Source: Xestospongia bergquistia (lineage: Eukaryota > Porifera > Demospongiae > Haplosclerida > Petrosiidae). Taken from it: a stretch of 64,000 nucleotides of DNA. Under the pieces are notes generated by a model. That model saw nothing but the letters and a program-made list of their open reading frames with translations, did not search any database and was not told the origin of the DNA. The stretch lies in assembly GCA_963965975.1 (NCBI GenBank), contig OZ014411.1, forward strand, positions 14,214,501-14,278,500, given 5' to 3'. Shown here piece by piece: positions 50,358-63,113 of the stretch. The position numbers were made by a program, and so were the translations under genes. Position 1 is the stretch's first letter, and each line of letters starts with the position of its first letter.

Positions 50358-50783
50358 ATGTTTCTATTTCATTTTTTCATGACTGAAGTTGGAGATGTTT
50401 TGACAAAATTCCCAGGTGATTTATTTGAAGTCAACATTGAAAGACTTTGGAAATTCTACAATGCTAATAAAAACCATATTTTATTGTATTCAAAAAAAAG
50501 TGACGTTAAAAAACAAACAATTATTGGATATTTGAGAAGAGCTATCAATGATGAAATGTTGGAAAAAGTTGGAGAAAAGTACAAGTTTGTACACGATCCT
50601 TTAAAATTTAGATGTGTGAATACTGATGAAGACTGCTATTTATGTGAAGGATGTCATGTAAAGAAGAGACAGGAATTAAATGATTCTATACCTTTGAAAA
50701 GAGATTGTAGAAGAGAAAATTTAAAATTAATTGATCCTTTTATTAGACACACTATTCAAACTGATATTAGAGATTATTTTTAA
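50358..50783 (+). CDS. Hypothetical protein, 141 residues, unrecognised
   Basis: A single uninterrupted ORF in a 3.3 kb stretch between the two duplicated segments. The likely start is the second Met (MTEVGDVL, 50379) or the first. The middle is helical and basic (WKFYNANKNHILLYS, then KKQTIIGYLRRAIND). A cysteine cluster follows (CVNTDEDCYLCEGC), which could bind a metal, then a basic stretch and a C-terminus ending in DIRDYF. There are no introns. A short coiled-coil-like ORF (MAEAVEDSIQLKQELRQLEQ, from about 50220) lies upstream and other small decayed frames lie downstream. Intronless small genes in a cluster suggest DNA that arrived by insertion, but the source is unknown. Confidence 0.5.
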   Translation: MFLFHFFMTEVGDVLTKFPGDLFEVNIERLWKFYNANKNHILLYSKKSDVKKQTIIGYLRRAINDEMLEKVGEKYKFVHDPLKFRCVNTDEDCYLCEGCHVKKRQELNDSIPLKRDCRRENLKLIDPFIRHTIQTDIRDYF

Positions 50784-50858
50784 GTTAGCTTGTAAATTTT
50801 CAGATTGTTTACTGTAAGTATTTTAGATAAATAAATATTTTAAAATTATTACACAACC

Positions 50859-50985
50859 ATGGCAGACATGATTAGATGCATTGCAAGTGCCAAGAACAAA
50901 TGCATTGATTTAGAATTTAGAAATAGTGATGATCTTCATGAGTTTTTACATGAAAGACATGAACCAAGCTTGCAGAGAGTGGTGT
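50859..50985 (+). CDS. Small ORF, about 41-42 residues, unrecognised
   Basis: ATGGCAGACATG start, reads MADMIRCIASAKNKCIDLEF and continues to a TGA near 50985. It lies about 75 bases after the 141-residue ORF in the same direction. Composition looks coding but the length gives little support. It may be the remaining front part of a longer gene. Confidence 0.25.
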
Positions 50986-51014
50986 GAGTGCAGACAACTA
51001 GAAGAGTGAAGCAA

Positions 51015-51430
51015 ATCCATGGCTAACAATTTAGTCAGCTTGACACAAAAAGGTGATTTGAAAAAGAAAATACAGAGTCAATTATGATCTGATGGTAAAG
51101 AATGACAAATTCATGCAAGGTGAACTGGAAAAGATGAAACAGGAAATTCAAAACTCTCTACAGGCATGTGTTGATGACAATCTCACATCATTGTTAGAGG
51201 GTGTTGATGTGGCAATTAAGAGTTTTAAGATTTATTTGACATGTTATCAATGTGGCAATCTATAACAGATTCCTTGATTGAACAGGAAGAGGCCATTGAG
51301 CAAAGGAAACAGGAAACTAAATCTATTATAGACAAATTGAAACTATTGTTCAGGGATACACTGACAATCAAAAGACTATTATTGAAGAAATGAAAAAGAT
51401 GAGATGCAACTTGTGTTTACTTTATACAAT
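51015..51430 (+). pseudogene. Decayed coiled-coil ORF, unrecognised
   Basis: Pieces of helical, charged sequence (NNLVSLTQKGDLKKKIQSQ; KFMQGELEKMKQEIQNSLQ; a later segment with EEAIEQRKQE-like content) lie in different frames broken by stops. This looks like one former coiled-coil gene. The family is unknown. Confidence 0.3.
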
Positions 51431-51569
51431 ATTAGAAAATAGAATAATAAACATTGAAAATTACTATCTAAACAGCACCACTGAGTGCTCCTTTTATTTC
51501 TATTTCTATTTGTGTTTTAAGTAATGTTATTCCAGTTGTGAACAAATGGTATTTGCAAATATGTGTTCT

Positions 51570-51815
51570 TATATTTTAAAAACAATTAATTATGCTAAGA
51601 AACCATAAAAATATATTGTCATAACAAAACTACTAAATTATGGCTGCTGTACAAGACAGGGGTGCTATCTGTAGTTTGGCCATATCCAATTAATAGTTGT
51701 CTGTTGCTTCTTGAAATCCTTTAACATGCTTGAAGTACTTCATTTATGATATGCTACTTTATTTATAAAATAATAACAACTATTGCTCCAAGCCATGTTT
51801 ACAAGTTCTACTTTA
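51570..51815 (+). repeat. Partial third copy of the segmental duplication
   Basis: Matches 46555-46780 and 52000-52225 (AATTATGCTAAGAAACCATAAA, GCCATAT...AATTAATAGTTGT, TGAAGTACTTCATTTATGAT, CCATGTTTACAAGTTCTACT) with more differences than those two show to each other. It sits directly before the second full copy. Confidence 0.75.
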
Positions 51816-51831
51816 AAATGTAAGAATAATA

Positions 51832-54053
51832 TATAATATTGGAATAATTTGATAAATTATCAGTTAAATTGAACAAGATAAGCTAAAATTATGATAGAAA
51901 AATATATTTCAACCTTAACATCAAGAGCCTATAGTCCATTGAGCTAGACCCTCCTCTTTGCTAAAGCACAAAATCAGTCTTACATTTTAAATACAATTAA
52001 TTATGCTAAGAAACCATAAAACAACATTGTCATAACAAAACCACATGTATTAATAAATTATGGATCCTGTACAAGACAGGTGTGCTATATGTAGTTTAGC
52101 CATATGCCATTAATAGTTGTTCTTGAAATCCTTTAATGTGTTCGAAGTACTTCATTTATGATATGCTACCATATTTATAACTATTACTGCCAACCATGTT
52201 TACAAGTTCTACTTCTTGCCACCCATGCTATCCAGAGTCTAGATACATTTAAGTTATTCTGATTTGTCAACAGTAATTTTTTGAAATCTAATCAGTTATG
52301 ACCTCTTCCTATGCATCAGCAAAGGGAGAGTCTAAGAATCTGAGTAGTTAAATCTGATTGGTCAACTGAAATTCAATTAATTATGACCCTTCATAGACTC
52401 TAGCACCACACACACACACAGAGACATACACACACACACAGACATACACACACACATGCACATACAGACTAATTAACAAAAGTCTTCCTTGTTATCATTA
52501 TGAGCAACTGAATCCCTAAAAGATAAACTTGTTAACCTTATCCCCTATTTAATTACGAGAATGACAAGCCTAGTATTAATTTGTAATGTCTTTCTTTAAT
52601 TAGGGAAGTACCCATGGACACAAAGGTTATTTTTCTGCTCAGTATGTACAAGTAAGTTAGACTATGAACTGATTTTAAAATTATTTTGAATAGCATATGT
52701 ACTTAATAGTAAATAATGTGATTTTAACATAACTTTGATTGTTTTTGTTATGTAGATAGTCAGTCCTGGGGAAATAATTTTAAAAGCATTATATGACTTT
52801 TCTTCAACTTCAGAAAATGAAATAACTCTCACGGAAGGACAAGTATGTTTACCTTCTCTCTTAAATATTTAATAGCTTGGTTAATATGGTTATCATTGAT
52901 GTAACAATCTGACTACATAGTTCTTTAAATAGTAATGTAGAGTAGCCTATCCATTACAAGGGTTTTATTAAGGGGGGCAAGTGGAATTTGCTCCTTGAAA
53001 TCTTTTAACCCTCTTGGGAAATTATAATAATTGAATAGCAAAATAATGTTCACTTTATTTTATAGTACAAGAGTATTATGCGCTTATAATTCTTTTAATA
53101 ACTTGCATTGTAAACTATTCAAAAACAAAGATTTTAAACTTTCTTAAAAGAATTATGCAAATGGCTACAGATACACAGATATTACATTATAAATTAGGTT
53201 TGGTTTCCCTACAGAGTGTAGGAGGGGGCACATCCCTCTCCTGCACCATCTGCCTTACCATGGCTGTACACAACACAGTATTATATTACATTACAGATTT
53301 AGGGTTTCACCTCACCCCTTGAGCTAATTTATAAATGAAACCCTAATAACAACATGTTTGTGCACTAGATTGTCATGTCATGGGCTACAACTAAACATTT
53401 ATACATCTGTGTCTTTTAAATTGCTCTTTATTTGTGACTATTGTTGTGAATGAAAGGAATCAAAATGGCCTACATGATCCCTTCAATTTGATTCTAACTG
53501 TTGTGAAAAGTGGTGGATGCTTTTTGTGACTTAATTTATATCCTCCAGACTTAACTCAAGGCTTCTATCAATTCTCAAGCCTCAATATTAGTCAAACCAT
53601 AGTCTTTCAGCTAATATATCATCAAAACTATTATAGGACAATTTTACAGTTTTTATTTATTTCTTTTATTGTTTTTTCAATAGATTGTTGTTATGGGACA
53701 TGATAATGGTGATGGTTGGGTAACTGGTCGATCAGATCAAGAAGAACTTTTCCTCAGGAACTATGCAGAAAAACTTTGTATAGTGTAATGTACAAATATA
53801 AATTAATATGATTTTGTTACTATTAGTTTTGTGCTGTTTGTTATTATACTCTTTTATGTTAAGTTATATTTGTTTTTTTTTTTTAATTGTAATCTTATAA
53901 TCAGTTACACATTCTATATCACACTCGTTTTCAAGGAGGCTAATGAGCTCTCTGGGTGTGTCCTTTGTCACAATGTATTGTATACTGATAAGTAATGGAG
54001 TAATGGTCATGTTTGGTATATTTCAGGAGCCCAACAACATTGTTGTGGGGACT
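51832..54053 (+). repeat. Segmental duplication, second copy
   Basis: Repeats 46403-48553 in the same direction, with extra bases around 52300-52390 and a (CA)n run at 52405-52457. It carries changed copies of three F-BAR gene exons. Confidence 0.9.
52604..53788 (+). pseudogene. Duplicate SH3-encoding exons of the F-BAR gene (altered)
   Basis: Exon copies at 52604-52651, 52756-52842 and 53684-53788 keep their splice sites, phases and final TAA. The first encodes GYFSAQYVQ where the original has GYFPAQYVQ. The third encodes SDQEELFLRNYAEKL where the original has SGEQEGLFPRNYAEKL, so it is one codon shorter and loses the Gly and Pro. Both SH3 prolines that line the ligand groove are therefore gone. 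The exons could be spliced as alternative 3' ends of the gene or be dead; open frames and intact splice sites keep both possible. Confidence 0.7.
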
Positions 54054-55005
54054 GCAACTCTATATTTCAAAAATACAACAGAAATGGCTTTTATGTCCTT
54101 CAGGACTAGACACACTTGTTCAACCAAGCATGTTAATTTCAATTTTCAATAACTTTTTCCATGGATTATCTTGGTCAGAAGAGTTGTCTTTGATGATCAC
54201 TGCCATTTATATAGAGCAGTAGTGATTAGCAATCAAGAATAACAAGTCCGATTTGCCATAAAAGTTATAGTCATTAGCAATGTACAAACTAAGCTATATA
54301 TCATGAGATTAAAGTGATTGTCTTTGGTCCAAGTCTTGACAAATATGCTTTTGACTTTGATACACAATGTAGTCTTATATTTGCCCAAATGTTTGTTGGT
54401 TATCGACATTGATTTTTCATACCACAGAAACAGCAAAGTCTCCTGAACCACTTCAACTGTAAAATAATGTGTTATATATAACGTATAGTGGACATTTCTT
54501 TCCTGGAACATCCACCATTATATACTATTATAATACTAATACTATTGTGCTTAATGTTAACATTATTATAACACTATATATTTGTGTAAGAGAGCATGTG
54601 TGCTGTACTATTTAATAAGACCTCACTTTAAAAAAATCTAGTCTGTAAAACAAAGCCCATTACTTAATATATATTCTTAATAAAAGCAATTTAAATGTAC
54701 ATATTTTAATTACAAGGTATAGATGTATGCATGAATGTAGGTTTTATTGCTTTGTGTTTGTGTATGTCATTCAATGACTTTTAGCATATCCAGTAAAATG
54801 GATGACTGAGAAAATATTACAATGTACTGAAATAAAGAATGAAGAAAAACAATGTTGACAAAGATCTGTTTTTTTTTGTCCAATTAGTTTTATGTATTAT
54901 GGTACTAGCTGTATTGTCACACTAAATATATATATAGAGAGAAGATGCATTGTTTAATGTAACTATAGCTATACTATGACAAAAAAAGTACTGATGATTA
55001 CTTCA
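54054..55005. other. Non-coding stretch
   Basis: No supported gene. AT-rich, with short open frames only. It separates the duplicated SH3 exons from a small tandem repeat. Confidence 0.4.
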
Positions 55006-55107
55006 AGTTTTTTATATTAAGTAAGTCATTGCTACAATTTTTATATTACTTTAAGTAAGTCATTGCTACAATTTTTTATATTACTTTAAGTAAGTCATTG
55101 CTACAAT
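55006..55107. repeat. Three 36-bp tandem units
   Basis: TTAAGTAAGTCATTGCTACA with a following ATTTTT(T)ATATTAC(T) spacer occurs three times in a row with almost no changes, which points to a recent expansion. Confidence 0.9.
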
Positions 55108-55164
55108 CAAAACTGTTCATTGATAATAATATACACATGATCATTTCAATTACAATCTCTCCTT

Positions 55165-55390
55165 ACACTTTATTTGTGACAGCTATTGATCCAATGCTCC
55201 ACATGATGATGTTATGATATATATTTTGAAATATAAATGGCACATGAGACAATTAATGAGAGAGAAAGACAGCGAGATCAAATAACTATAACTGTCGGGA
55301 AAGGCAATAAATCATTGTACTAGCTAGTAGCACTCTACTATATTATTGCTGTAGGTATTTCTCAGCTTATATGCATTGACTGTAAAAAAA
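55165..55390 (+). pseudogene. Decayed copy of an F-BAR gene internal exon and part of the next intron
   Basis: Bases 55235-55305 match 43483-43550 (AAATGGCACATGAGAC, ATAATGAGAGAGAAAGA, GAGATCAAA, GGAAAGG). The following bases resemble the next intron up to the acceptor of the 43599 exon. The copy has a stop (AAATAA) and lost bases. It shows that more than the last three exons has been copied downstream. Confidence 0.65.
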
Positions 55391-56083
55391 TATAGAGTAA
55401 AATACACTTCCTACAAGTGAACATGGTGGCAAAAGTTAATTGCTGCAGTGTTTACTGGTAGGATATAAACATCACTGCTCATTTTTGTTCCAGGAATTGC
55501 CAAAAAGTAAAGTTTTGCTAATTTAGTAATATTCCATCTGTGAGCAGAAATATTACATGTCATGTAACGTTTGCTGAATTATCTAAGTATCCTTTCTGCT
55601 TGTAATTGTTGATGCTGATATTATGACGACAACAACATTAAATAAAATTCAAAAAGTAAAAGTCAACTCTAGTTTTATAATCAGTGATAAACAAATTTAA
55701 CAATAACAAAATGCATGTTAAAAATGTGTACTTGTATCTACTGAATAATAACAATCCTTGATCTTATTCTACATAAATATAATTAATTGTTTCAAAAATA
55801 AATGTGAAAAAGAGACATTTTAAGACTGTTATTTTTTGGTGTGACTATTATGATGATTGTACTTTAGTCCAAGTCTTGACTCTATGACACCATATTGTGT
55901 CTGTATAATAAGAATGTACAGAGAAAATTTTTCAAAGATATAGAGAATAATCTTTGCATGTTTAGACTTCAACTTACATTTAAAGACATATAAGTTAGAC
56001 AATCTACAAACAATGAGTTTTGCTTTGAATTACAATTAAGTTTTTTGATAAAACTAATTCAAAAACTTAACATGTTATATCCT

Positions 56084-57267
56084 TCAATAAAAGGGTCTCC
56101 TTAGAGACTATAGCAGTGGTAAACACTGAGTTTAATCCATTCAAAATATTGAACCAGCTTATTTTGAGGATCATAACAACATGATATATAGCACTTTGAC
56201 TACATACCTTAAGCTTATTCTATTTTTTAGTAATATGTAATGTCATACCTTTTCTAATTTTGCCTTTAAACTTCTAACCCGTTTCAACTGCCATTGGTAA
56301 TGAACTTTCAATTTTTGTGATGTTTCTTGTTTTTTAAGTATTTTCTTATCTTTGTGCATCAATATGAACTATTATAGAAAGTACAAAATCACTTTAAATG
56401 CAGTACACTCAACTCACTTTTGGTATGAACAGTCCCCCAAGAATAACAGCTGAAAGGCTAACATTACAAATTAAGTCAAACCAAAATATTAGTATTATGT
56501 TGCCAGATGTCCTTAACAACAACATCTTGATTGCAAATGATGGAACTAAAAACAAGAATATAACAAAAACAACTCGAGCTGTAAATTCTCCTTCTTGTAC
56601 TAAGTGAGTAGGAATTTTGGTATTTTGTAAAGACAAGAACATAAGTCCAAAAGAGAGAAGAAAGTTATATCCCATTAGAATACCATTCCACCACTTCTCA
56701 CTGGAACCAGTAATAGTAACTAAATAGGTTTTAATAGACTCATCAATAATCTAAACAAAAGATACACAATTAAATGCTAAATATGTATTAATTTTATAGG
56801 CTGTACAAGTTGAATATTATTCATACTAGTAATACGATACAAACAAGATCACTTACTATATTAGAACAGTTATATAGTATTCTGGATTCATAATACTCAT
56901 AAGGATGAACTCCAGTCCATATAGCTAGTAGTAATACCACAGGAAAAGCAAAACACATTATAATTAAAGCAACTGTCTTATCCAACAGCAACTTCTAAAA
57001 TGAATAAATATTGTTATGTATTACAATTTATAAGCTCAAAGTACTAAACACTGTATACTTCCATTAAATGTTGTACTTCTAAATTTTAATTGTAATAATA
57101 TGATTTTGAGAATTTACATCTTTTATCTCTATTAATAGATCTAACAAATCAGTTTTGAATAGTTTAATAGTAATAATAATAATAGAATAACAGAAGACAT
57201 TGAATGACAAAGTAAGAAAAGTAGCTAACATTTTTCCTAGACTTTTGAATTATAATATATACATAAT

Positions 57268-57301
<34 letters not shown>

Positions 57302-60300
57302 TGTAGTGGTAATAGAAAGCCTGGTATAAATGTTAGACTGATCAATAATGTTACTTAATTTTTAATAATACAATGCTTTCAATAACCTAAAAAAAGAAAA
57401 AGTTACCAAACATATATTTGAGTGCTCAATTTTAAACAGATGCCACATAGTAATCTTTTAAACAGAAACATGGTATGCATGAATGCCACTCAAATACAGT
57501 TATATGTTTCATTTTTCTTGTTACAACTTATCTATTGCTAGTCATGTAAGGACTTCTAATTTTGTAAAAGTAATAATTAATAAGAAATCCAACTCATTGA
57601 CCTCTAAAATTTGCTATTTTTATAGCATATCTACAACTAGGTGAATCTTTTAGAAAGAAATATACTAAAAAAATAGCAAACACAATTATTGTATTCTGTG
57701 CTATTTAAGAAATGTATAAATATAGATAGTAGTGTAATGACAATGGCACAAGGATACTAAAACTTACTCTTTTTCCAACTTTAGGATTATAGAAAATTTG
57801 ATAGATTCTCCAATTTCTTGTAAATATTGTAGACAAAATAACTGTAATACCAATGTAGAATAACCACTTACTAATCTAATAATAAAAAAGAACAAAGTAG
57901 AAAAAAGGTTTAAGACTTTCATGAAAATCATCTTCATCATGAAAGGGTACATTTTTGTAAAAATTGTCCAAGATTATATGATAATGGTTCTGTTTTAATC
58001 ATTTTTTGTGGCTATTAATGAAGATGAGAGTTAAAGAAAATGTAGGCTTTGGAGCCATGAAGAAACCAATAGATGCTTGAAGTTTCTTCTGATCAACCAT
58101 GCATAGTATTTGTGGTATGGATAAATTAATTAGTTGATTGCTGTCTATGTCATAAGTCGGTTAATTTACAAGACTTAATTTTATTTTCAGCTTTGATAAC
58201 ACCTAAGCTATTATAAATTGGTTGAAACAAATGGACATTTGTACAGTGGTACATAGTTTCTATTCTTTAGTTAATTCAAATGAAACAAAATACACTTTAC
58301 TCTTATTGTGTTAACCTAAAGTAGAGCATTTGTTATTTCATTATACTAGTACTAAAACATTCGCATGATATACCTCACAAAATGCTGGTATAGCTTTCTG
58401 TCTGATATTAACATTTTCAATCAATGTCCCAGAATAGGATAGAGCTGTGAAGAAAGCTGTAGGATACATCAGTAAACTTCCAATAATAACAAGTGTGTTA
58501 AATTTAGGACTTGAGGCTTTGATGTGTCTAAACAAAGCAATAATGAAGATATATATATATATAATTTCACTATTAATCATATTATATATACTATAAAATG
58601 TAAATGTCATCATAACCAACTGATACCATAAGAATGAATATATAGACCTCAATAGACATGCTACACAGTATGAAACAATACAGAACTGCCTGATATGCAA
58701 ATCGTGTCAGGTAATAATATGATTGTCTAACAATTTTTTTGTTAAATTGCTTACTTGTTTGATCTCATAACGACATTAAAAATCAGTAAGACTATAGATA
58801 CAACAATGCCTATAGTCACAATAACAGTAGTTATAGCAATTTCTAATACTCCTAGTTGGTTATAACATAAACAAGACTTATCATAACATGCTCCATCAGT
58901 TGGAGGTTTCCATGATACAAGTGTTTCTAATGAAATAAAAGAGTTTACCCATAATCATATAAAGTGTATTTTAATTTTGTTTATTAATTACCATTTTTTC
59001 CTTTCCATTTATAAGGACATGAGTAAGAGAAGTTACCATTTGTTATATTAAACTCAGTATAATTGACAAAGACTAGAGATGATGATGAATTGAGATAAAG
59101 AGATTGACGTAATGGTTGTAATTCTTCTAGTACACACTCTGAGTCGGATGAGTTATAGTTTTGATATACACCTATATAGCATTCCTGGTTATCTGTGTAG
59201 AATAATTATGTTAAGATATAATTATTATAGTAATTTATATTTAGTACTATGCTTTGTATATATTTGTGAGTTAATTAATTCCCAGTGACCTCATTTACTT
59301 ACAGAAGCACTTCTTATACATGTACTTTAAAGTTAATTACTCTTGTTAATAAGTCAAGTGACTTATATTAGATTTTTAGCCTGAGACAAAGTTATTTAGA
59401 GCAACATGATATGATCAACATGATATATTTGTTGCTTTTATGCCTTATTTTATTGGTATTTGTGATATATACATTATAATAAAATTGGTTGATATTAATT
59501 AACCTTGAAATTGAGTTATCATTACTTGAACAAAATTATTATCACTTTCCTTTGAAAAAGTATAGAATCCCTAAAAAAGAAAGATAGAGTATATAAGCAA
59601 AAGGAATTATTATGATAAGATAGGACAAATGTGTGCTATATATGATTTACTATCAGACACAACTATGCTAGTATAATGACAAGTAAAGATAGATGTTCTA
59701 GTATGTATAATAGGCATAACTAAGTGTAGTAATTGTAGTTATTAGACAAGTCATTTTGCTTAATATGCTGATTGGCAATTTACCAATTTGTCGCTGCGTT
59801 ATTGTTTAGTATGACTGAATGTCTGGTTATATTAAATATAAACTATAGAAGCAGTCTATTTTATTCTATTGCCTGCAAGACAATAGCTTTTCTTATCCAA
59901 TATACAATGTGGGTAAAATTCATGTATGTAATCAAACCAAATTGACATTGTCTTTCACTTACAGATCTTCCACAGAAAACAGACTCTTCCAATATCTCTA
60001 ACATTATATCATTCATCATGTCCTCTTCATCAGACAGCCAATCTATAGGAGCTGTTAAATATTTGCAAAATGAGTCACTGTCATTAAATAAAGATGAATT
60101 CAACAATTGTTCTACTGCCTTATGCCACACATCAGCCCAAACTATAGCAGCATCATAAGCATTGAAAGCTTGAGAATGAACCAAATACTGTTTGTCTTCT
60201 TCTGTTGTAGTCACACCTCTATAAATATAATTGTTTATTGCAGTTTTATAGATTGCTGCTAATTTATCATATTGTTCCTAAAATATACATATAAGTAATT

Positions 60301-63113
60301 GTGAATATCATATCAAACTAATAAATTGACAGCAAAATGCTGAACATCTGTCTACCAAATATAACAGTGTATGGTAATTGATAACAACATTTTATATGCT
60401 TATACCAATATTGTACAGAGAAGGATTACTATAGATATGCTAGTGTGCTTTATAATTACACAATACACAAATAATTGCTAAATATCAAGAGTGAAATAGT
60501 ATAAAATAAATACTTCTTACTGAAAAACTGCTATAAAAGCTGTTCTTATGTTCCTATTACTATTTCATTTTCATAATGTTAAAAATTTCTTACAGATTAC
60601 ATTATACATTGTGTTGCTACATACAGTATTGTGTTTTGCCAAAATTAAGTTTTAGGTAACACCAAAATATGGGACTAACCTGTACTGAGTATGTTTCACT
60701 CTCAAAATGATGTAAATGAGAAGTATCAATAAAGATCATTCCTTGAATGGCTTCTTTCATTTCCTCTTCAGTACATTCACATCCACATTTAGTTCCTAAA
60801 CGAACATATTAAGTAATATATTAATTAATTAAATAATATAATTATATTAATACTAACTTGAATCACATGAACAGTCACGCCACCATCTGTAATCATATAT
60901 ACCTGGTAATATCCAAACATGATTATGAGTAGTTAGTCCTAGTTTATAAGCCTAAATAAAGAGTAAATATACAATGTCATTTTGTATATTATAACATTAT
61001 ATTTAATTTTATTACATATTATTTTATTAATACATAAAATAGCATCATAAAATGATTGAATTACCAAATGTTATTTTAGGTCTTTGATATTAAAACTAAT
61101 ACCAATTTTAGCATTTGCAATTTACTTCAGTCAACTTTATTAAAGCTATAATGTTTGTATATTTCAGTTCAAGAATTTTTAAAATTGTTTCATTACAATT
61201 AATAAAACTAAATTTGGACCAAAACATTTTGAGTAATGTTACATGAAATCATTAATGATTTAAAACTATTTAATAAAAGATCATAACTACAATTAAACAA
61301 CAGATAATATGTTTGGTATTGTGTATTGTTTGGTAAACACAATTAATTTTCAAGAGAAGCAATGACATATATATATATATATATATATATTGCATTACAT
61401 TATTCATTTATTGCAATTCATGCCAGCAGCTGTTAATTTAGGTAATTTATACCAAAAGCAGTACAAAAAACTAGTTTAAGACTATAGAGACTTTAAATTG
61501 TGTTTTTTATTTTATATCTTATTTTGAAGTATTTAGTAATACTACAAGCATCAACAATAATTAACCTATTGTATCTTCTTTTGTAATTCATGTGCTTTTT
61601 TTCACATAACTAACCTTGCAAATGATCTCTCGACTTATATTACACCCAAAAAATCCCATAAAAATACGATAGTCATCATTCTATAATAGAAAATGAAATA
61701 AATACAATAACATAAGAAATGTTTTTAGCATTGATCTTGTAACTGAAGACAACTCAAATTAGTTTTGACTGTTACATAAATTAGCACCTTCTTCTTTAAT
61801 TTTTCATTACTAAGTTAACTAAGGTCAGGAAAGGTTGTATTTACAGCTAATGATTGCCTCAATAATGTTATAAATCAATACTGTCTGAGATAGTTACATT
61901 ACCTTATAATCTTGGAGAAGAACGGTAGGATCATCATGAAATGTACCAGGAAAGTTGACATTTAGCGACAAGTTTGTCTGTGCTTGTTTAATAAACTTCT
62001 CAGCAGACTACAAACAAAAATATTGTGTCACATATTATACCAATTGTTAATAGGACATTCCAGACTTTTGTTTGACTGGTCAACCAATACTAAAAATCAA
62101 TAAACAAAACCAAGCTATATATACAATACACTAACCAATCAAAATACATCTAATGAGTCTATAGCAACAGCCAATGAAATAGCTGGAATAAAATCCTTGA
62201 CAGATGATAATTGGTTGAAGTGAGCAAGGTCGTTTTATTCTTCTAACCGGAGATCTCATCAGCAGACACGGCAGACATACTATTCACCCTCCAGTAAGCT
62301 AGTGAGATAGAGCGTCCCACTGTTTAGTATTGGTTGTCCAGACAAACATAAAGTCTGAAATGTCCTATCATAGCTATTACCTCTCTGCCTAAGCCTTTTC
62401 AACAATTATACCAATTGTTACTACATTGCCTATTTAATTCTCTGTTGCAGTTTTGCTTACAGATTTACTTCCTGAGTGTAAAGCATGCCTGCCTGGCTCT
62501 CCCCCTATTAGTGTGGGGTAGATGTAAATATTTGTTGCATGATTCTTCCCTTACATCAGTATGTGTCAAAGAAACAAATTACACACTCTAACTGTCAAGT
62601 TAATGGCTGAGTGAAGCTACTAGTGAATATTTAAAGGTATAAATATAAACCATATTCATCAACTCTAGAGTTGATAAGTTACATTTCAATGTGATAGCAT
62701 CCTGATTTGAGAACCATTCCTTTAATGCAAGGAACCTATCTTTCAAATGATGAAGTGTTTATAGGTCAGACAAGAAGCTGATACTTTAGTATGTATAGTT
62801 AATAGGTGGTGGGATCAGTTTACTTTATAAAGTATTGGCATTCCACAAAGACATTTAATGCAGAATTGATTAGAACATTTACTATTATTGTAGAGTGTTA
62901 GCTTAGGGCATTCTTATGAGATATTCTATACTGTATCTTCACCTTTGAGTTTTGAAGATCATCTGTAGCAACAACTGCTACTCTTCTCCAATTAAAGTCA
63001 CTTAATAGTTTTAATCGTGCCATATTAATAGAACTTGGTTTGGTAGTAGTAGCAAAGAAAAATGGATATTTGTCATGATCTTCTAACAATGAGTCTGACG
63101 CTGAATAAGACAC
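56084..63113 (-). CDS. GABBR: GABA-B-like class C GPCR (N-terminus beyond window)
   Basis: Exons on the minus strand, all phases agreeing: 63113-62943, 62007-61903, 61680-61615, 60951-60858, 60795-60680, 60277-59963, 59570-59504, 59192-58992, 58926-58755, 58527-58374, 57875-57768, 56994-56857, 56750-56418, 56368-56249 and probably 56107-56084; about 727 residues. The first exons belong to a Venus-flytrap ligand domain (VSYSASDSLL, YPFFFATT, FNWRRVAVVATDD, AFNAYDAAIVWADVW). Unlike glutamate and taste receptors there is no nine-cysteine domain before the membrane part, as in GABA-B receptors. Seven hydrophobic helices follow, with SSPKFNTLVIIGSLLMY, TRNWRIYQIF and FFYNPKV-like loops of the GABA-B type. 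The tail (KDKKILKKQETSQKLK ... RVRSLKAKLEK) is helical and charged. Ligand and G-protein partner are unknown. The last 24-base exon is the weakest call. Confidence 0.85.
57270..57299. repeat. (AT)n microsatellite
   Basis: About 15 AT units in an intron of the class C receptor gene. Confidence 0.95.
61367..61390. repeat. (AT)n microsatellite
   Basis: About 12 AT units in an intron of the class C receptor gene. Confidence 0.95.

Noticed and set aside
52604-53788. A separate SH3 gene in the second duplicated segment
   Set aside because: The copied exons have no start codon or upstream exons of their own; they make sense only as alternative or dead 3' exons of the F-BAR gene.
54233-54511. 92-residue minus-strand ORF
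   Set aside because: No known motif, no splice partner and AT-rich composition; chance ORF in non-coding DNA.
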